Positions 1 to 7,231 of a stretch of DNA of 64,000 nucleotides are shown piece by piece. A program made the translations under genes and the position numbers. This DNA is from Palsa-1400 sp036501625 (GTDB lineage Bacteria > Verrucomicrobiota > Verrucomicrobiia > Limisphaerales > Palsa-1400), in contig DASXZY010000042.1 in the NCBI GenBank assembly GCA_036501625.1, forward strand, positions 1-64,000, in the 5' to 3' direction. Each line of letters starts with the position of its first letter. Position 1 is the first letter of the stretch. The notes under the pieces were generated by a model. The model saw nothing but the letters and a program-made list of their open reading frames with translations. It was not told where the DNA came from and searched no databases.

Positions 1-81
1 GGCCAGCATTCGCCTGGACCGCTCATTCAGGTGCGGCCAGAGATGCTGCAACTTCCGGCGCATATCTCGAAGAGATACCAC
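1..81 (-). CDS. ISAzo13-like transposase, N-terminal fragment cut by window edge
   Basis: Read on the minus strand from a GTG at 81 (or the ATG at 63) the frame stays open to base 1 and encodes a short stretch ending in LWPHLNERSRRMLA. The LNERxRR(L/M) motif close to the start is what I recognise from ISAzo13-family transposases, where it precedes an AAEA motif that would lie outside this window. The frame is closed upstream by TAA at 124-126. Only about 27 codons are visible, so the assignment rests on one motif. The position fits an insertion sequence whose end lies between base 81 and about 135, directly against the broken end of the next gene. Confidence 0.42.
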   Translation of the reverse strand, partial: MVSLRDMRRKLQHLWPHLNERSRRMLA

Positions 82-123
82 GCCGTGATGGATAACATCA
101 CCCCAGTGAGTTGTAAATGTTAT

Positions 124-906
124 TTATTGACGCCGCCTAACCACAGTGTAGTTGCGACCGGGCGTCACCAAAAGATTAACCAACGAAAAGCCGCCCGCAC
201 CCCCCGTGCTGGGATTATTATACGATCCGCCACCTGCGCCCCAAAGTTTGACGGTCATTTTTGTGACCTGGGCGGGCACGGTGAAATTGTATGTTCCGGC
301 TGAGGAATAAATGTTCGTTTGCACCGGGGTGAAAGTCACATCATTGAGAGCACTTTGATTCAGATTAGTCAACGCACCGCCATCGCCGGTGAAAGTGCCA
401 GTGAATCTTACGCCTGTGGCGTTATTCGTGATTACGCTCGATGGAAGCTGGGCGGCGGGAATGGTCCCCGTGATGTTTGTTCCGGCGACTGAGTTGGCGC
501 TGAAGGCAATGGTTGAATTCGCTGATTGAATCGCGTAAGGCGAGGAAGTCACCGGTTGCAAGGGCGCCAGTGCGGCAAACGCGCCCGCGCTGCCATTGGT
601 GCGGATGCCGATTTGCAGCCAGCGCGGATCGCCATTGAAAATGGCTGCGCCGAAATCCAATTGCGCGGTGAACAGGCCGTTGCTGACGGCGACGGCCGTG
701 TCCGTCAACGGTCCGCCAACCACGATGCCATTCGTGCTCGCGTCGAAAAGGGTGAATTGCAGGTCGAAAGTTCCACCCGCCGGTATCCCGTTATTGTTCA
801 ACTCACCCTGATAGGTGAAGGCCGTGCCTTGGCCGTGGGCGGTCGAGAGATTGAAGTTAAAAGTGCAGAGACAGCTCAAAACTAATGAAGGCAACGTAAT
901 TTTCAT
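124..906 (-). CDS. Secreted protein, C-terminus apparently truncated
   Basis: A 260-residue protein with an N-terminal signal peptide (hydrophobic core LPSLVLSCLCTF, likely cleavage near AHG-QG). Residues 28-130 follow a pattern common in large verrucomicrobial surface proteins: TFDLQFTLFD, a phrase about added variants, and QPVTSSPYAIQSAN. Around 170-190 comes TGTFTGDGGALTNLN, typical of the same group. Near 225 a glycine-rich segment opens (KLWGAGGGS, GGAGGFS) and reaches GRNYTVV, where family members usually continue with a long glycine run; here the frame switches to RRRQ and stops. I infer that the C-terminus has been lost, probably to the insertion sequence at the window edge. Function unknown; presumably exported. 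Confidence 0.62.
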   Translation of the reverse strand: MKITLPSLVLSCLCTFNFNLSTAHGQGTAFTYQGELNNNGIPAGGTFDLQFTLFDASTNGIVVGGPLTDTAVAVSNGLFTAQLDFGAAIFNGDPRWLQIGIRTNGSAGAFAALAPLQPVTSSPYAIQSANSTIAFSANSVAGTNITGTIPAAQLPSSVITNNATGVRFTGTFTGDGGALTNLNQSALNDVTFTPVQTNIYSSAGTYNFTVPAQVTKMTVKLWGAGGGSYNNPSTGGAGGFSLVNLLVTPGRNYTVVRRRQ

Positions 907-1330
907 GGTTTACAACGCCCCCGTCATCGGTGCATTGGAAGCGCGCTCCCAACATTTGGGATCTCACCGCTAACGCACCAGAGACAACTGGGACCAATCT
1001 TCCATATCAGGCGGCAGAAAAAACTGCAAGCAAATGAAGGTGGAAAAACTCATCTGGCGCACTCGTCATACTGGCGCCGGAATCGTGACGAGGCTTTGAA
1101 TCCCTTCACCCGCTCCATTGATGGAGAAAAAGAACGATTGCGAAAAAACCATCATCTCCCAGGCTATCAAATATATTTCCCTTTCACGACCCCTTGCACG
1201 ACCTCGCTAATAATTCGGGGTCAGGTGAGTCCCAGTGGGTCCGTTTCAAAAGTCACAGATCACCTGCAAAATAAGGGTTTGTCCGAGTGAGACCAGATGG
1301 AGGGAAAATGAGTCGAAATGCCTGAATTTG
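907..1330. other. Intergenic stretch with no gene seen
   Basis: About 420 bases upstream of the truncated secreted gene. Short open frames exist, but none has a convincing start, a recognisable motif or neighbour-like codon use. It presumably holds the promoter of the minus-strand secreted gene and debris from the integration events on its right. I see no clear repeat or strong hairpin. Confidence 0.5.
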
Positions 1331-1369
1331 TTTGCGAATGAGACGCTCTACCAACTGAGCTACGACCCC
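1331..1369 (-). pseudogene. 5' half of a tRNA-Ala gene (anticodon CGC)
   Basis: Reading the minus strand from 1369 gives a perfect tRNA 5' half: acceptor strand GGGGTCG, TA, D-stem GCTC, loop AGTTGGTA, D-stem GAGC, G, anticodon-stem strand TCTCA, then a seven-base loop TTCGCAA with anticodon CGC (alanine). The next bases do not supply the pairing strand TGAGA, and no variable loop or T-arm follows, so the gene stops at the 3' edge of the anticodon loop. A clean break there next to an integrase remnant suggests recombination at the anticodon loop, a known target of tyrosine integrases. It is not expected to make a functional tRNA. Confidence 0.72.
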
Positions 1370-1447
1370 AACAAGTTCAATTCAAACGACTTATGACTAT
1401 TTTCGCCACATGCGATTTTTTGCTTCTATACTGCGCTTCTATACTGC

Positions 1448-2155
1448 GTGATGACGGGCATGAAATCGGCCCATTCACGCAAAGGCGAGTTCCGCAACGT
1501 CGGCGAAAATTTATGTCGTTATTCATCGAACGGGGTTTATTATGCCCGCTTCCGAATCAATGGCAAGTTGATTCATCGCAGCCTCAACACCACCGACCGC
1601 GAGTTCGCCAAGCGGTTGCTTAAGGAGGAAATCAGCAAAGCCGGCAGAATTGACCAAAAGCTGGCTGCTACGCCCTTGTCCGAACTGCTCCGGCTCTACG
1701 AAGAACGGCTGGACCAATACGCTCCCAAGACGGTGGCTGCCAGGAAATCAATTCTTAAGATTTTCAAGGAGACTTGGAAATTCGGCTTCGATGTGCCAGT
1801 GAAGAAAATCAGCACCGGTCAAATCGAACTGTGGCTGGCCTCGCGCCGGGCAAAGATGAAGAACGCGACCTACAACGAATATGCCCGATTCGTGCGCCAC
1901 GTTTTCGGCCTGAGCGTCAAGCTCCGGGTGTTGTCGGCGTCGCCAGCGGCGGAAATCAAGGGGTTGCGCGTGGAGGCTCCTCTCCGAACCACCCCAACCT
2001 GGGAACAATTTCAAGCCATAGTTGCAAACATCCGTTCCCAGAAGTTTAGCGATACCGCCGAGGACTCCAAAACGTGTCCCGATGAGTCAAACGCAAGCCA
2101 GCCGGGGCGGCGAATGAGCTGGGCGGGCGTTGACGCGGCGGTTTGGCAACTCTAA
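1448..2155 (+). pseudogene. Tyrosine recombinase remnant lacking the catalytic domain
   Basis: The first about 200 residues resemble phage-type tyrosine integrases common in this phylum: an AP2-like DNA-binding start (NGVYYARFRINGK), an SLNTTDREFAKR linker, then a SAM-like core-binding domain (residues about 70-170). Near residue 195 the family motif FQAIVANIRSQKF appears, which normally leads into the catalytic domain with its first arginine. From about base 2070 the sequence becomes unrelated and ends after about 30 residues, so the Arg, His and Tyr catalytic boxes are all absent. It cannot recombine DNA. It starts 79 bases from the tRNA-Ala half gene and is probably the relic of an element that used it. 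The exact start codon is uncertain. Confidence 0.7.
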
Positions 2156-2156
2156 C

Positions 2157-4475
2157 ATGCGCGCACTCTATATGCCTAATGGATTAAACTTCAGCCGGAG
2201 AATTTTAGCATTTGCGGTTCTCATCCTCTGCCCGCTGGCTTTGTTCGCGGGGGACAATCCGTTCGCCGCGGAGAATGATGTGGCGTGGCGCGGGTTGGGC
2301 ACGAATGAGAATAGTTCCATGCCCATTGGAAATGGTGACATCGCGGCCAATGTCTGGACGCAACAAAATGGCGACATCGTTCTCCTCGTGGCCAAGGCGG
2401 ATGCATGGAGCGAAAACGGGCAGTTGCTCAAACTGGGGCGTGTGCGCGTCAAGCTGGCGCCCAATCCATTCGCCTCGCCGGCGGACGTGACGCAAACTCT
2501 CAAATTGGAATCGGGCGAGGTCGAGCTTCAATCTGGACGGAATGTCGCGCGGATTTATGTGGATGCGAACCAACCGGTGGTGCGAGTGGAATTGCAAACG
2601 GAAACGCCGGTGCAATTGGAGGCGAAGGGGGAATTGTGGCGCGTTAAACAGTATCATCTCGCGCCGCGCGAAGTCTCGCGGGATGGGTTTTTTGAATGGG
2701 GGAACAATCCCGACGGCCTTGCTTTCCTCCCTGACACAGTGCTGCCGGCGCGAAACGATTGCGCCGCGTGGTGCCATTTTGATTCCAACAGCATTTACCC
2801 GCTGGTTTTTGAACGGGAGCATTTGGAATCGCTTTTGCCAAAGTATCCCGATCCTCTTTTGCACCGCTGCTTTGGCCTCGCCATGAAAGGGCCGGGGCTG
2901 GCCGCCGCCGATGACTTGACACTCAAGAGCGCCAAAGCCTCGACATCCATGCGGCTCGAAATATACGGACTGACGCGGCAAACGGAGTCGCCTGAAAGCT
3001 GGGGCGCCGCGATGGCCGAAACGATCTCGCCGTCGGAGGCCGTCCGCGGCGCGGCCGCGCGCGAGGAGCATGTGCGATGGTGGCGGGACTTCTGGAATCG
3101 AAGCTGGATTCACGTGGCCGGCACGCCCGAAGCGGCGAAGGTTTCCCAAAGTTACGCCATGCAGCGTTACATGACGGCGTGCGCGGGGCGGGGCGCGCAA
3201 CCGATCAAATTCAACGGCTCGCTTTTCACGGTGGGGCATGATTTGCCGGATGGCGTGACGTCTTCGGAACAGGAGCACGATCCTGATTTTCGAGCCTGGG
3301 GCGCCTCGTTTTGGAACCAGAACACCCGCTTTATTTACTGGCCCCTGCTGGCTTCCGGCGATGACGACCTGCTCGCGCCGTGGTTCAACATGTATGTCCA
3401 TGCGCTGCCGCTGGCCAAGGATCGGACCCAGGCTTATTTTCATCATGGCGGCGGCGCGTTCATGGAAACGATTTACTTTTGGGGATTGCCAAACGTGAAC
3501 GATTTTGGCTGGAACCACAAAGGGCCTGATTTGGAAAGCCCATGGATGCGCTACCACATTCAGGGCGGATTGGAAGTCGTGGCGCAAATGCTGGACTATT
3601 ATGATGACACGCAACAGGCCGATTTCGCGCGGCAATCCTTGCTGCCCATGGCCGATGCCGTGGTGGCTTATTACGACGAGCATTGGCCGCGCGGCCCCGG
3701 CGGCAAAATTGACATGTACCCATCGCAATCCATTGAGACTTACCAGGTCAACGCGCGCAATCCGACCCCGGATCTCGCGGGCCTGATGACCGTCCTGCCG
3801 CGCCTGCTGGCCCTGCCTGACAGCGTGACCGCCGCCGCGCAGCGCGAACGCTGGGCCAAAGTTCTGAAAGACCTGCCGCCGCTTCCGTGGGCCATCACGG
3901 ACACCGGCAAAATTCCGGCCAACGGCAAGGGCAGCCTCACTGGCCGGCTCGTCATTCTGCCGGCGGAATCCTACGGCGCCCCCAAAAACCACGAGAACCC
4001 GGAGCTTTACACGGTCTTTCCCTACGGCATTTACGGCGTTGGCAAAACCAACCTGGGTCTCGCGCGCGACACCTTCGCGGCGCGGCTGTATCCGTTCAAC
4101 AAATGCTGGGGGCAGGATGGCGTGGAATCGGCCATGCTCGGCCTGCCGCTCGAAGCGAAAAAAGCGGTGATCCAGGAATTCACGTCCTACGGCGGCCAGC
4201 GGTTTCCGTGGTTTTGGTCGAAGAACAGCGATTGGATTCCCGACATGGACGACGGCGGCGCGGGCATGATGACGCTGCAACTCATGCTCATGCAATGCGA
4301 CGGACGGCGCATTCAAATGCTGCCCGCCTGGCCGCCAGAATGGACGGCCGATTTCAAGTTGCGCGCCCCCTGCCAGACGGCGGTGGAAGGCCGGGTTGAA
4401 CACGGGAAATTTGAGGTGAAAACCATCCCCGCGAGCAGAGGTGATGATGTGGTGGCGGCCGGGACGACCCCCTAA
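2157..4475 (+). CDS. Secreted DUF5703 / GH95-like glycoside hydrolase
   Basis: About 772 residues. I chose the ATG at 2157 (2172 is also possible) because a signal peptide follows at once (RRILAFAVLILCPLALFA, cleaved before GDNPF); the ATG at 2130 lies within the integrase remnant. Residues about 30-290 fit the DUF5703 beta-sandwich domain (MPIGNGDIAANVW, LLVAKADAWSENG), and the rest looks like the all-alpha toroid catalytic domain of GH95-type alpha-L-fucosidases (HGGGAFMETIYFWG, EVVAQMLDYY). The likely substrate is a fucosylated or similar polysaccharide outside the cytoplasm, inferred from fold resemblance only. It converges on the TonB operon, overlapping the last gene by four bases at the stop codons; that operon could import its products, but this is unproven. 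Confidence 0.72.
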   Translation: MRALYMPNGLNFSRRILAFAVLILCPLALFAGDNPFAAENDVAWRGLGTNENSSMPIGNGDIAANVWTQQNGDIVLLVAKADAWSENGQLLKLGRVRVKLAPNPFASPADVTQTLKLESGEVELQSGRNVARIYVDANQPVVRVELQTETPVQLEAKGELWRVKQYHLAPREVSRDGFFEWGNNPDGLAFLPDTVLPARNDCAAWCHFDSNSIYPLVFEREHLESLLPKYPDPLLHRCFGLAMKGPGLAAADDLTLKSAKASTSMRLEIYGLTRQTESPESWGAAMAETISPSEAVRGAAAREEHVRWWRDFWNRSWIHVAGTPEAAKVSQSYAMQRYMTACAGRGAQPIKFNGSLFTVGHDLPDGVTSSEQEHDPDFRAWGASFWNQNTRFIYWPLLASGDDDLLAPWFNMYVHALPLAKDRTQAYFHHGGGAFMETIYFWGLPNVNDFGWNHKGPDLESPWMRYHIQGGLEVVAQMLDYYDDTQQADFARQSLLPMADAVVAYYDEHWPRGPGGKIDMYPSQSIETYQVNARNPTPDLAGLMTVLPRLLALPDSVTAAAQRERWAKVLKDLPPLPWAITDTGKIPANGKGSLTGRLVILPAESYGAPKNHENPELYTVFPYGIYGVGKTNLGLARDTFAARLYPFNKCWGQDGVESAMLGLPLEAKKAVIQEFTSYGGQRFPWFWSKNSDWIPDMDDGGAGMMTLQLMLMQCDGRRIQMLPAWPPEWTADFKLRAPCQTAVEGRVEHGKFEVKTIPASRGDDVVAAGTTP

Positions 4476-5026
4476 TTCGGCTTGGCGGGTGCGTTGGTGC
4501 CGGAGGTGTCGGCTTGGAGTTTGTTGAAACGGCGGACAAGATCGTTGTATTTTTCCGCGAGGGCGTTGCGCTCGTTCATGCCGTCGTTCAATTTCTGGAT
4601 GGCGCCGTCGCGTTCGGACAACAATTTTTTGATGGCGTCGTTTTGCTTTTCGATGCCCGCATTGGCCTCCTTGAGCCTGGCCTCCAATTGATCCACCACC
4701 GCTTTGTACTGGCTGATTTCGTTGCTTGACACATCGGCGGCCAGGCGCAGCCGGTTGATCTCGTGCTTTTGTTCGAGGATCGTTTGCTCATGGCCCGCGG
4801 CGGTTTGCTTCAATTCGTTGACACGAGTGGAGAGGCCCGCGATTTCGGCGTCCATGCTTTTGATGGAGTTGGTGAAGCCTTGAATGGCGGAGTCGCGCGC
4901 GAAAAGGGCCTTTTGCAAAGCGGCGCCCCCGCTGTGAAGGGCGGTTTGCACATGCCATTGCCACGCGCACAAACCGCATAGCGCGAAGGCCAGGACAACC
5001 AGCAGATTTTGCAGAAAATATTTCAT
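4472..5026 (-). CDS. Membrane-anchored coiled-coil protein, last gene of the TonB operon
   Basis: 184 residues: a short cytoplasmic start, one membrane segment (residues about 4-22, LQNLLVVLAFALCGLCAW), then a near-continuous heptad-rich coiled coil to about residue 170 (KSMDAEIAGLSTRVNELK, QLEARLKEANAG). No enzymatic motif. Its ATG overlaps the stop of the second exbD by four bases, so it is probably translationally coupled, as throughout this operon. I infer a periplasmic helical rod associated with the ExbB-ExbD-TonB motor, perhaps a spacer or stator accessory; no named family is recognised. Its stop overlaps the stop of the convergent DUF5703 gene. Confidence 0.72.
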   Translation of the reverse strand: MKYFLQNLLVVLAFALCGLCAWQWHVQTALHSGGAALQKALFARDSAIQGFTNSIKSMDAEIAGLSTRVNELKQTAAGHEQTILEQKHEINRLRLAADVSSNEISQYKAVVDQLEARLKEANAGIEKQNDAIKKLLSERDGAIQKLNDGMNERNALAEKYNDLVRRFNKLQADTSGTNAPAKPN

Positions 5027-5445
5027 GGCGCGGTCGAGGAATCGGCATTGACGGAAAAGGCGACGCGGCGCGCGCCCGACCGCCGCACGAAATCCAGCAC
5101 GTAGATCATCTGGCCGTGGGTGGAATCGCGGCTGCCGCTGAGATAGACGGGGACATTCGTATTGACGCTGAGGCGCGCGGACAGCAGGCGGCCCAATTCT
5201 GGAAAGCTCAGGGCTTTGCCATCGACGGACACCTGCCCGTAGGGATCAACCTTAAGTTTGAGCATGTCGGGCTTGGCCGATGAAGTGATTTGGGTGGCCG
5301 TGGGAAGGCTGGCTTTGATCGTGCGCACTTTCTGCATTTGCAGGCTGACCATCATGAAGGAAGCGAGCAGGAAAAACATGATGTCAATCAGCGGGATGAT
5401 CTCCAGCCGCGTGCGCCGGCGGGCCAATGGCGAGCGTATTTTCAT
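5023..5445 (-). CDS. exbD: Biopolymer transport protein ExbD (second copy)
   Basis: 140 residues starting MKIRSPLARRRTRLEIIPLIDIMFFLL, the ExbD/TolR signature: a basic N-tail, one membrane helix with the functionally critical aspartate in LIDIMFFLLASFMM, and a periplasmic domain ending DFVRRSGARRVAFSV. ExbD works with ExbB in the inner membrane to convert proton flow into motion of TonB. The start at 5445 is set by the ATGA overlap with the first exbD; the frame is open far upstream but that part is a shadow. It differs considerably from its neighbour outside the helix (longer KASLPTATQ segment, SRDSTHGQ in place of TATRHGD), so the two may form a hetero-oligomer. Confidence 0.9.
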   Translation of the reverse strand: MKIRSPLARRRTRLEIIPLIDIMFFLLASFMMVSLQMQKVRTIKASLPTATQITSSAKPDMLKLKVDPYGQVSVDGKALSFPELGRLLSARLSVNTNVPVYLSGSRDSTHGQMIYVLDFVRRSGARRVAFSVNADSSTAP

Positions 5446-5867
5446 GGGTTGTCCGCGTTCGTCGCGTTCTCGACCATGAAGGCCACGCGCTGCACGCCCG
5501 CGCGCCGCACGGCCTCGAGCACGCCGCACATGTCGCCGTGCCGCGTGGCCGTGTCGCCGCTGATGTAAACCGGCACGTTCGTATCCAGGCGGAAGCGGTT
5601 GCTCACCGCGGCATTCAATTGGGCCAGAGTCATGTTTGTTTTTTCGAGCCACGCCTTGCCGGCGGCGTCCACCGCGATGTTGATCATGTCCGGCTTGAAA
5701 TCGGCGCGCGCGGTCATCGCGGCGGGCGGGTGAACTTTGATGTTTTGCGTGCGGGCCAATTGCAGGCTGACCATCATGAACGACGCCAGCAGAAAGAACA
5801 TGATGTCGATCAACGGAATGATCTCGATCCGCGAATGCCGGCGCTTGATGGGCGAGGGGAGCTTCAT
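5442..5867 (-). CDS. exbD: Biopolymer transport protein ExbD (first copy)
   Basis: 141 residues with the ExbD layout: charged N-terminus (KRRHSRIEIIP), membrane helix containing the conserved aspartate (LIDIMFFLLASFMMVSLQ), and a periplasmic domain (KPDMINIAVDAAGK, NVPVYISGD, GVLEAVRRAGVQRVAF). It shares the helix almost exactly with the following exbD, showing an old tandem duplication. It overlaps exbB by four bases upstream and the second exbD by four bases downstream, so one transcript and coupled translation are very likely. Role: proton-driven energising of TonB for outer-membrane uptake. Confidence 0.9.
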   Translation of the reverse strand: MKLPSPIKRRHSRIEIIPLIDIMFFLLASFMMVSLQLARTQNIKVHPPAAMTARADFKPDMINIAVDAAGKAWLEKTNMTLAQLNAAVSNRFRLDTNVPVYISGDTATRHGDMCGVLEAVRRAGVQRVAFMVENATNADNP

Positions 5868-6475
5868 TTGAGCCGCTTGACCATGACCTCGACATTGGTC
5901 GCCGCCGCCTCCAATTCAAATTCCAGCCTCGCCACCCGCGCGCTGAAGAAATTGTAGGGCACCAGCGAAACAATGGCGATGCCCAGGCCGCACGCGGTGG
6001 CAATCAGCGCCTCGCCAATGCCGCCCGTCACGCTGACGACCGACAACTCGGCGCTGCCGACGCTCATGAACGCCCGCATCAGGCCCGTCACCGTCCCCAG
6101 CAATCCCAGCAGCGGCGCGAGCGTGACCAGCGTGTCCATGACGGTCAGGAACCGGCCCGCCCGCTCCAATTCGATGCCCGCGCCCAGCTCCAGCGCGCCT
6201 TGCAGGGAGGTGTGCGCGTGATTCAATCCGCTGTAGATCATGCGCACGACCGGATCGCGCGAGTCTTGGGCGAGTTTGCAGGCGGCGGGCATGTCTCCGT
6301 TGTCAAGCGCAGCGAGAACTTCTTCGAGCTTGCGGGGATCGCGCCGGGCGGCCTCGCGCATCCACCAGAACGCGCGTTCGCCCACCACGGCCACGGCCAC
6401 CAGGGCGCAGAGGGCGATCGGGTACATCATCGGCCCGCCCTCCATGAAGTATTGAAATGCGATATTTGCCATCAT
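5864..6475 (-). CDS. exbB: MotA/TolQ/ExbB proton channel family protein
   Basis: 203 residues with the three-helix ExbB plan: first helix at about 14-32 (MYPIALCALVAVAVVGERAFW), a cytoplasmic region with helical DNGDMPAACKLAQ-type repeats, then two C-terminal helices (APLLGLLGTVTGLMRAF at about 120, and ALIATACGLGIAIVSLVPYNFF at about 155). The LLGTVTG motif and the GEALIATA segment are the conserved channel-lining parts of the family. It forms the inner-membrane motor with the two downstream ExbD proteins. It starts 27 bases after the tonB stop and overlaps exbD by four bases. Confidence 0.92.
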   Translation of the reverse strand: MMANIAFQYFMEGGPMMYPIALCALVAVAVVGERAFWWMREAARRDPRKLEEVLAALDNGDMPAACKLAQDSRDPVVRMIYSGLNHAHTSLQGALELGAGIELERAGRFLTVMDTLVTLAPLLGLLGTVTGLMRAFMSVGSAELSVVSVTGGIGEALIATACGLGIAIVSLVPYNFFSARVARLEFELEAAATNVEVMVKRLK

Positions 6476-6502
6476 AATTTTTTATAACAATTGGCGTCTC
6501 GT

Positions 6503-7222
6503 TTATTGCTGCCGCAACACAAACTGAATGGGCGCGTAAATCTTGTGATTGCCATTGAGAGGCGGCTGCATCCAACGGCGCTCAACCCATTTTCGGGCGG
6601 CTGTGTCCAGGATGATTGAGCCGGAGGATTTATAAATCTCGGCGGACATGACAGCGCCAGAATCATTGACTGTCAAGAGCAGGATGACCGTGCCCTGCTG
6701 GCCCAATTGCCGCGCGATCGGCGGATACTCCGGCGCGGGACGCAAGCCGCCGCTGCCCGTGCTTTGCACAACGGCCGGCGTGTCATTCGTGGCCGGCGCC
6801 GTTTTCTTTGCCCCATTCCCGCCGCGGCCGCCACCGCCGCCGGCAGCCGGAGCCTGCGCGAGGGACAAGGGCACGACCAAATCGCCGACCGTGGGCACGG
6901 CGAAGTTGATGGCCGGGGTGTCGATCACCACGGGTTGAATGGCGGGCGCCCGCGGTTTTTCGCTGTCATCCTGGTTTTCCGTTTCCGCCGCCGCTGCCGC
7001 GGGCGGGGCGGGCGTTGGTTCGACCAGAACCGCCACCGGCTGTTCCAAGGGCGGCACCGGAATGCTCCCAGGCATCGTGGATTGCGCGCCCAATATCCCG
7101 ATGACCAGGAACAACAGGCTGATGGAATTGGCCCACGCCAGCCGGCGCGGCACGGCCCGTCGTGGCGCGGGCAGGCAAACTCGCGCCAACTCAGATTTTA
7201 ATTGATAACCGGTTTCTGCCAT
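6503..7222 (-). CDS. tonB: Energy transducer TonB
   Basis: 239 residues: a 28-residue basic cytoplasmic tail, one membrane helix (about 30-46, ANSISLLFLVIGILGA), a proline/alanine-rich periplasmic spacer (about 50-170), and a C-terminal TonB domain with PEYPPIARQLGQQGTVILLLTVNDSG and the final KWVERRWMQPP segment. This is the Pro-Glu-Tyr-Pro-Pro-x-Ala-Arg motif of TonB C-termini, which contacts the TonB box of the receptor. It follows the receptor gene by nine bases and precedes exbB, giving a self-contained uptake system. The spacer contains a glycine run (GGGGGRGG) that may be a hinge. Confidence 0.92.
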   Translation of the reverse strand: MAETGYQLKSELARVCLPAPRRAVPRRLAWANSISLLFLVIGILGAQSTMPGSIPVPPLEQPVAVLVEPTPAPPAAAAAETENQDDSEKPRAPAIQPVVIDTPAINFAVPTVGDLVVPLSLAQAPAAGGGGGRGGNGAKKTAPATNDTPAVVQSTGSGGLRPAPEYPPIARQLGQQGTVILLLTVNDSGAVMSAEIYKSSGSIILDTAARKWVERRWMQPPLNGNHKIYAPIQFVLRQQ

Positions 7223-7231
7223 TTGTGCTGT

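Noticed and set aside
2205..4403. A 732-codon open frame antisense to the glycosidase gene
   Set aside because: Its translation is arginine/histidine-rich with no domain, and its phase mirrors third-codon-position GC of the real gene; a shadow.
5446..6003. N-terminal extension of the second ExbD
   Set aside because: Overlaps the first exbD and exbB in another frame, has no membrane or domain pattern, and the ATGA at 5442-5445 gives a normal-length ExbD.
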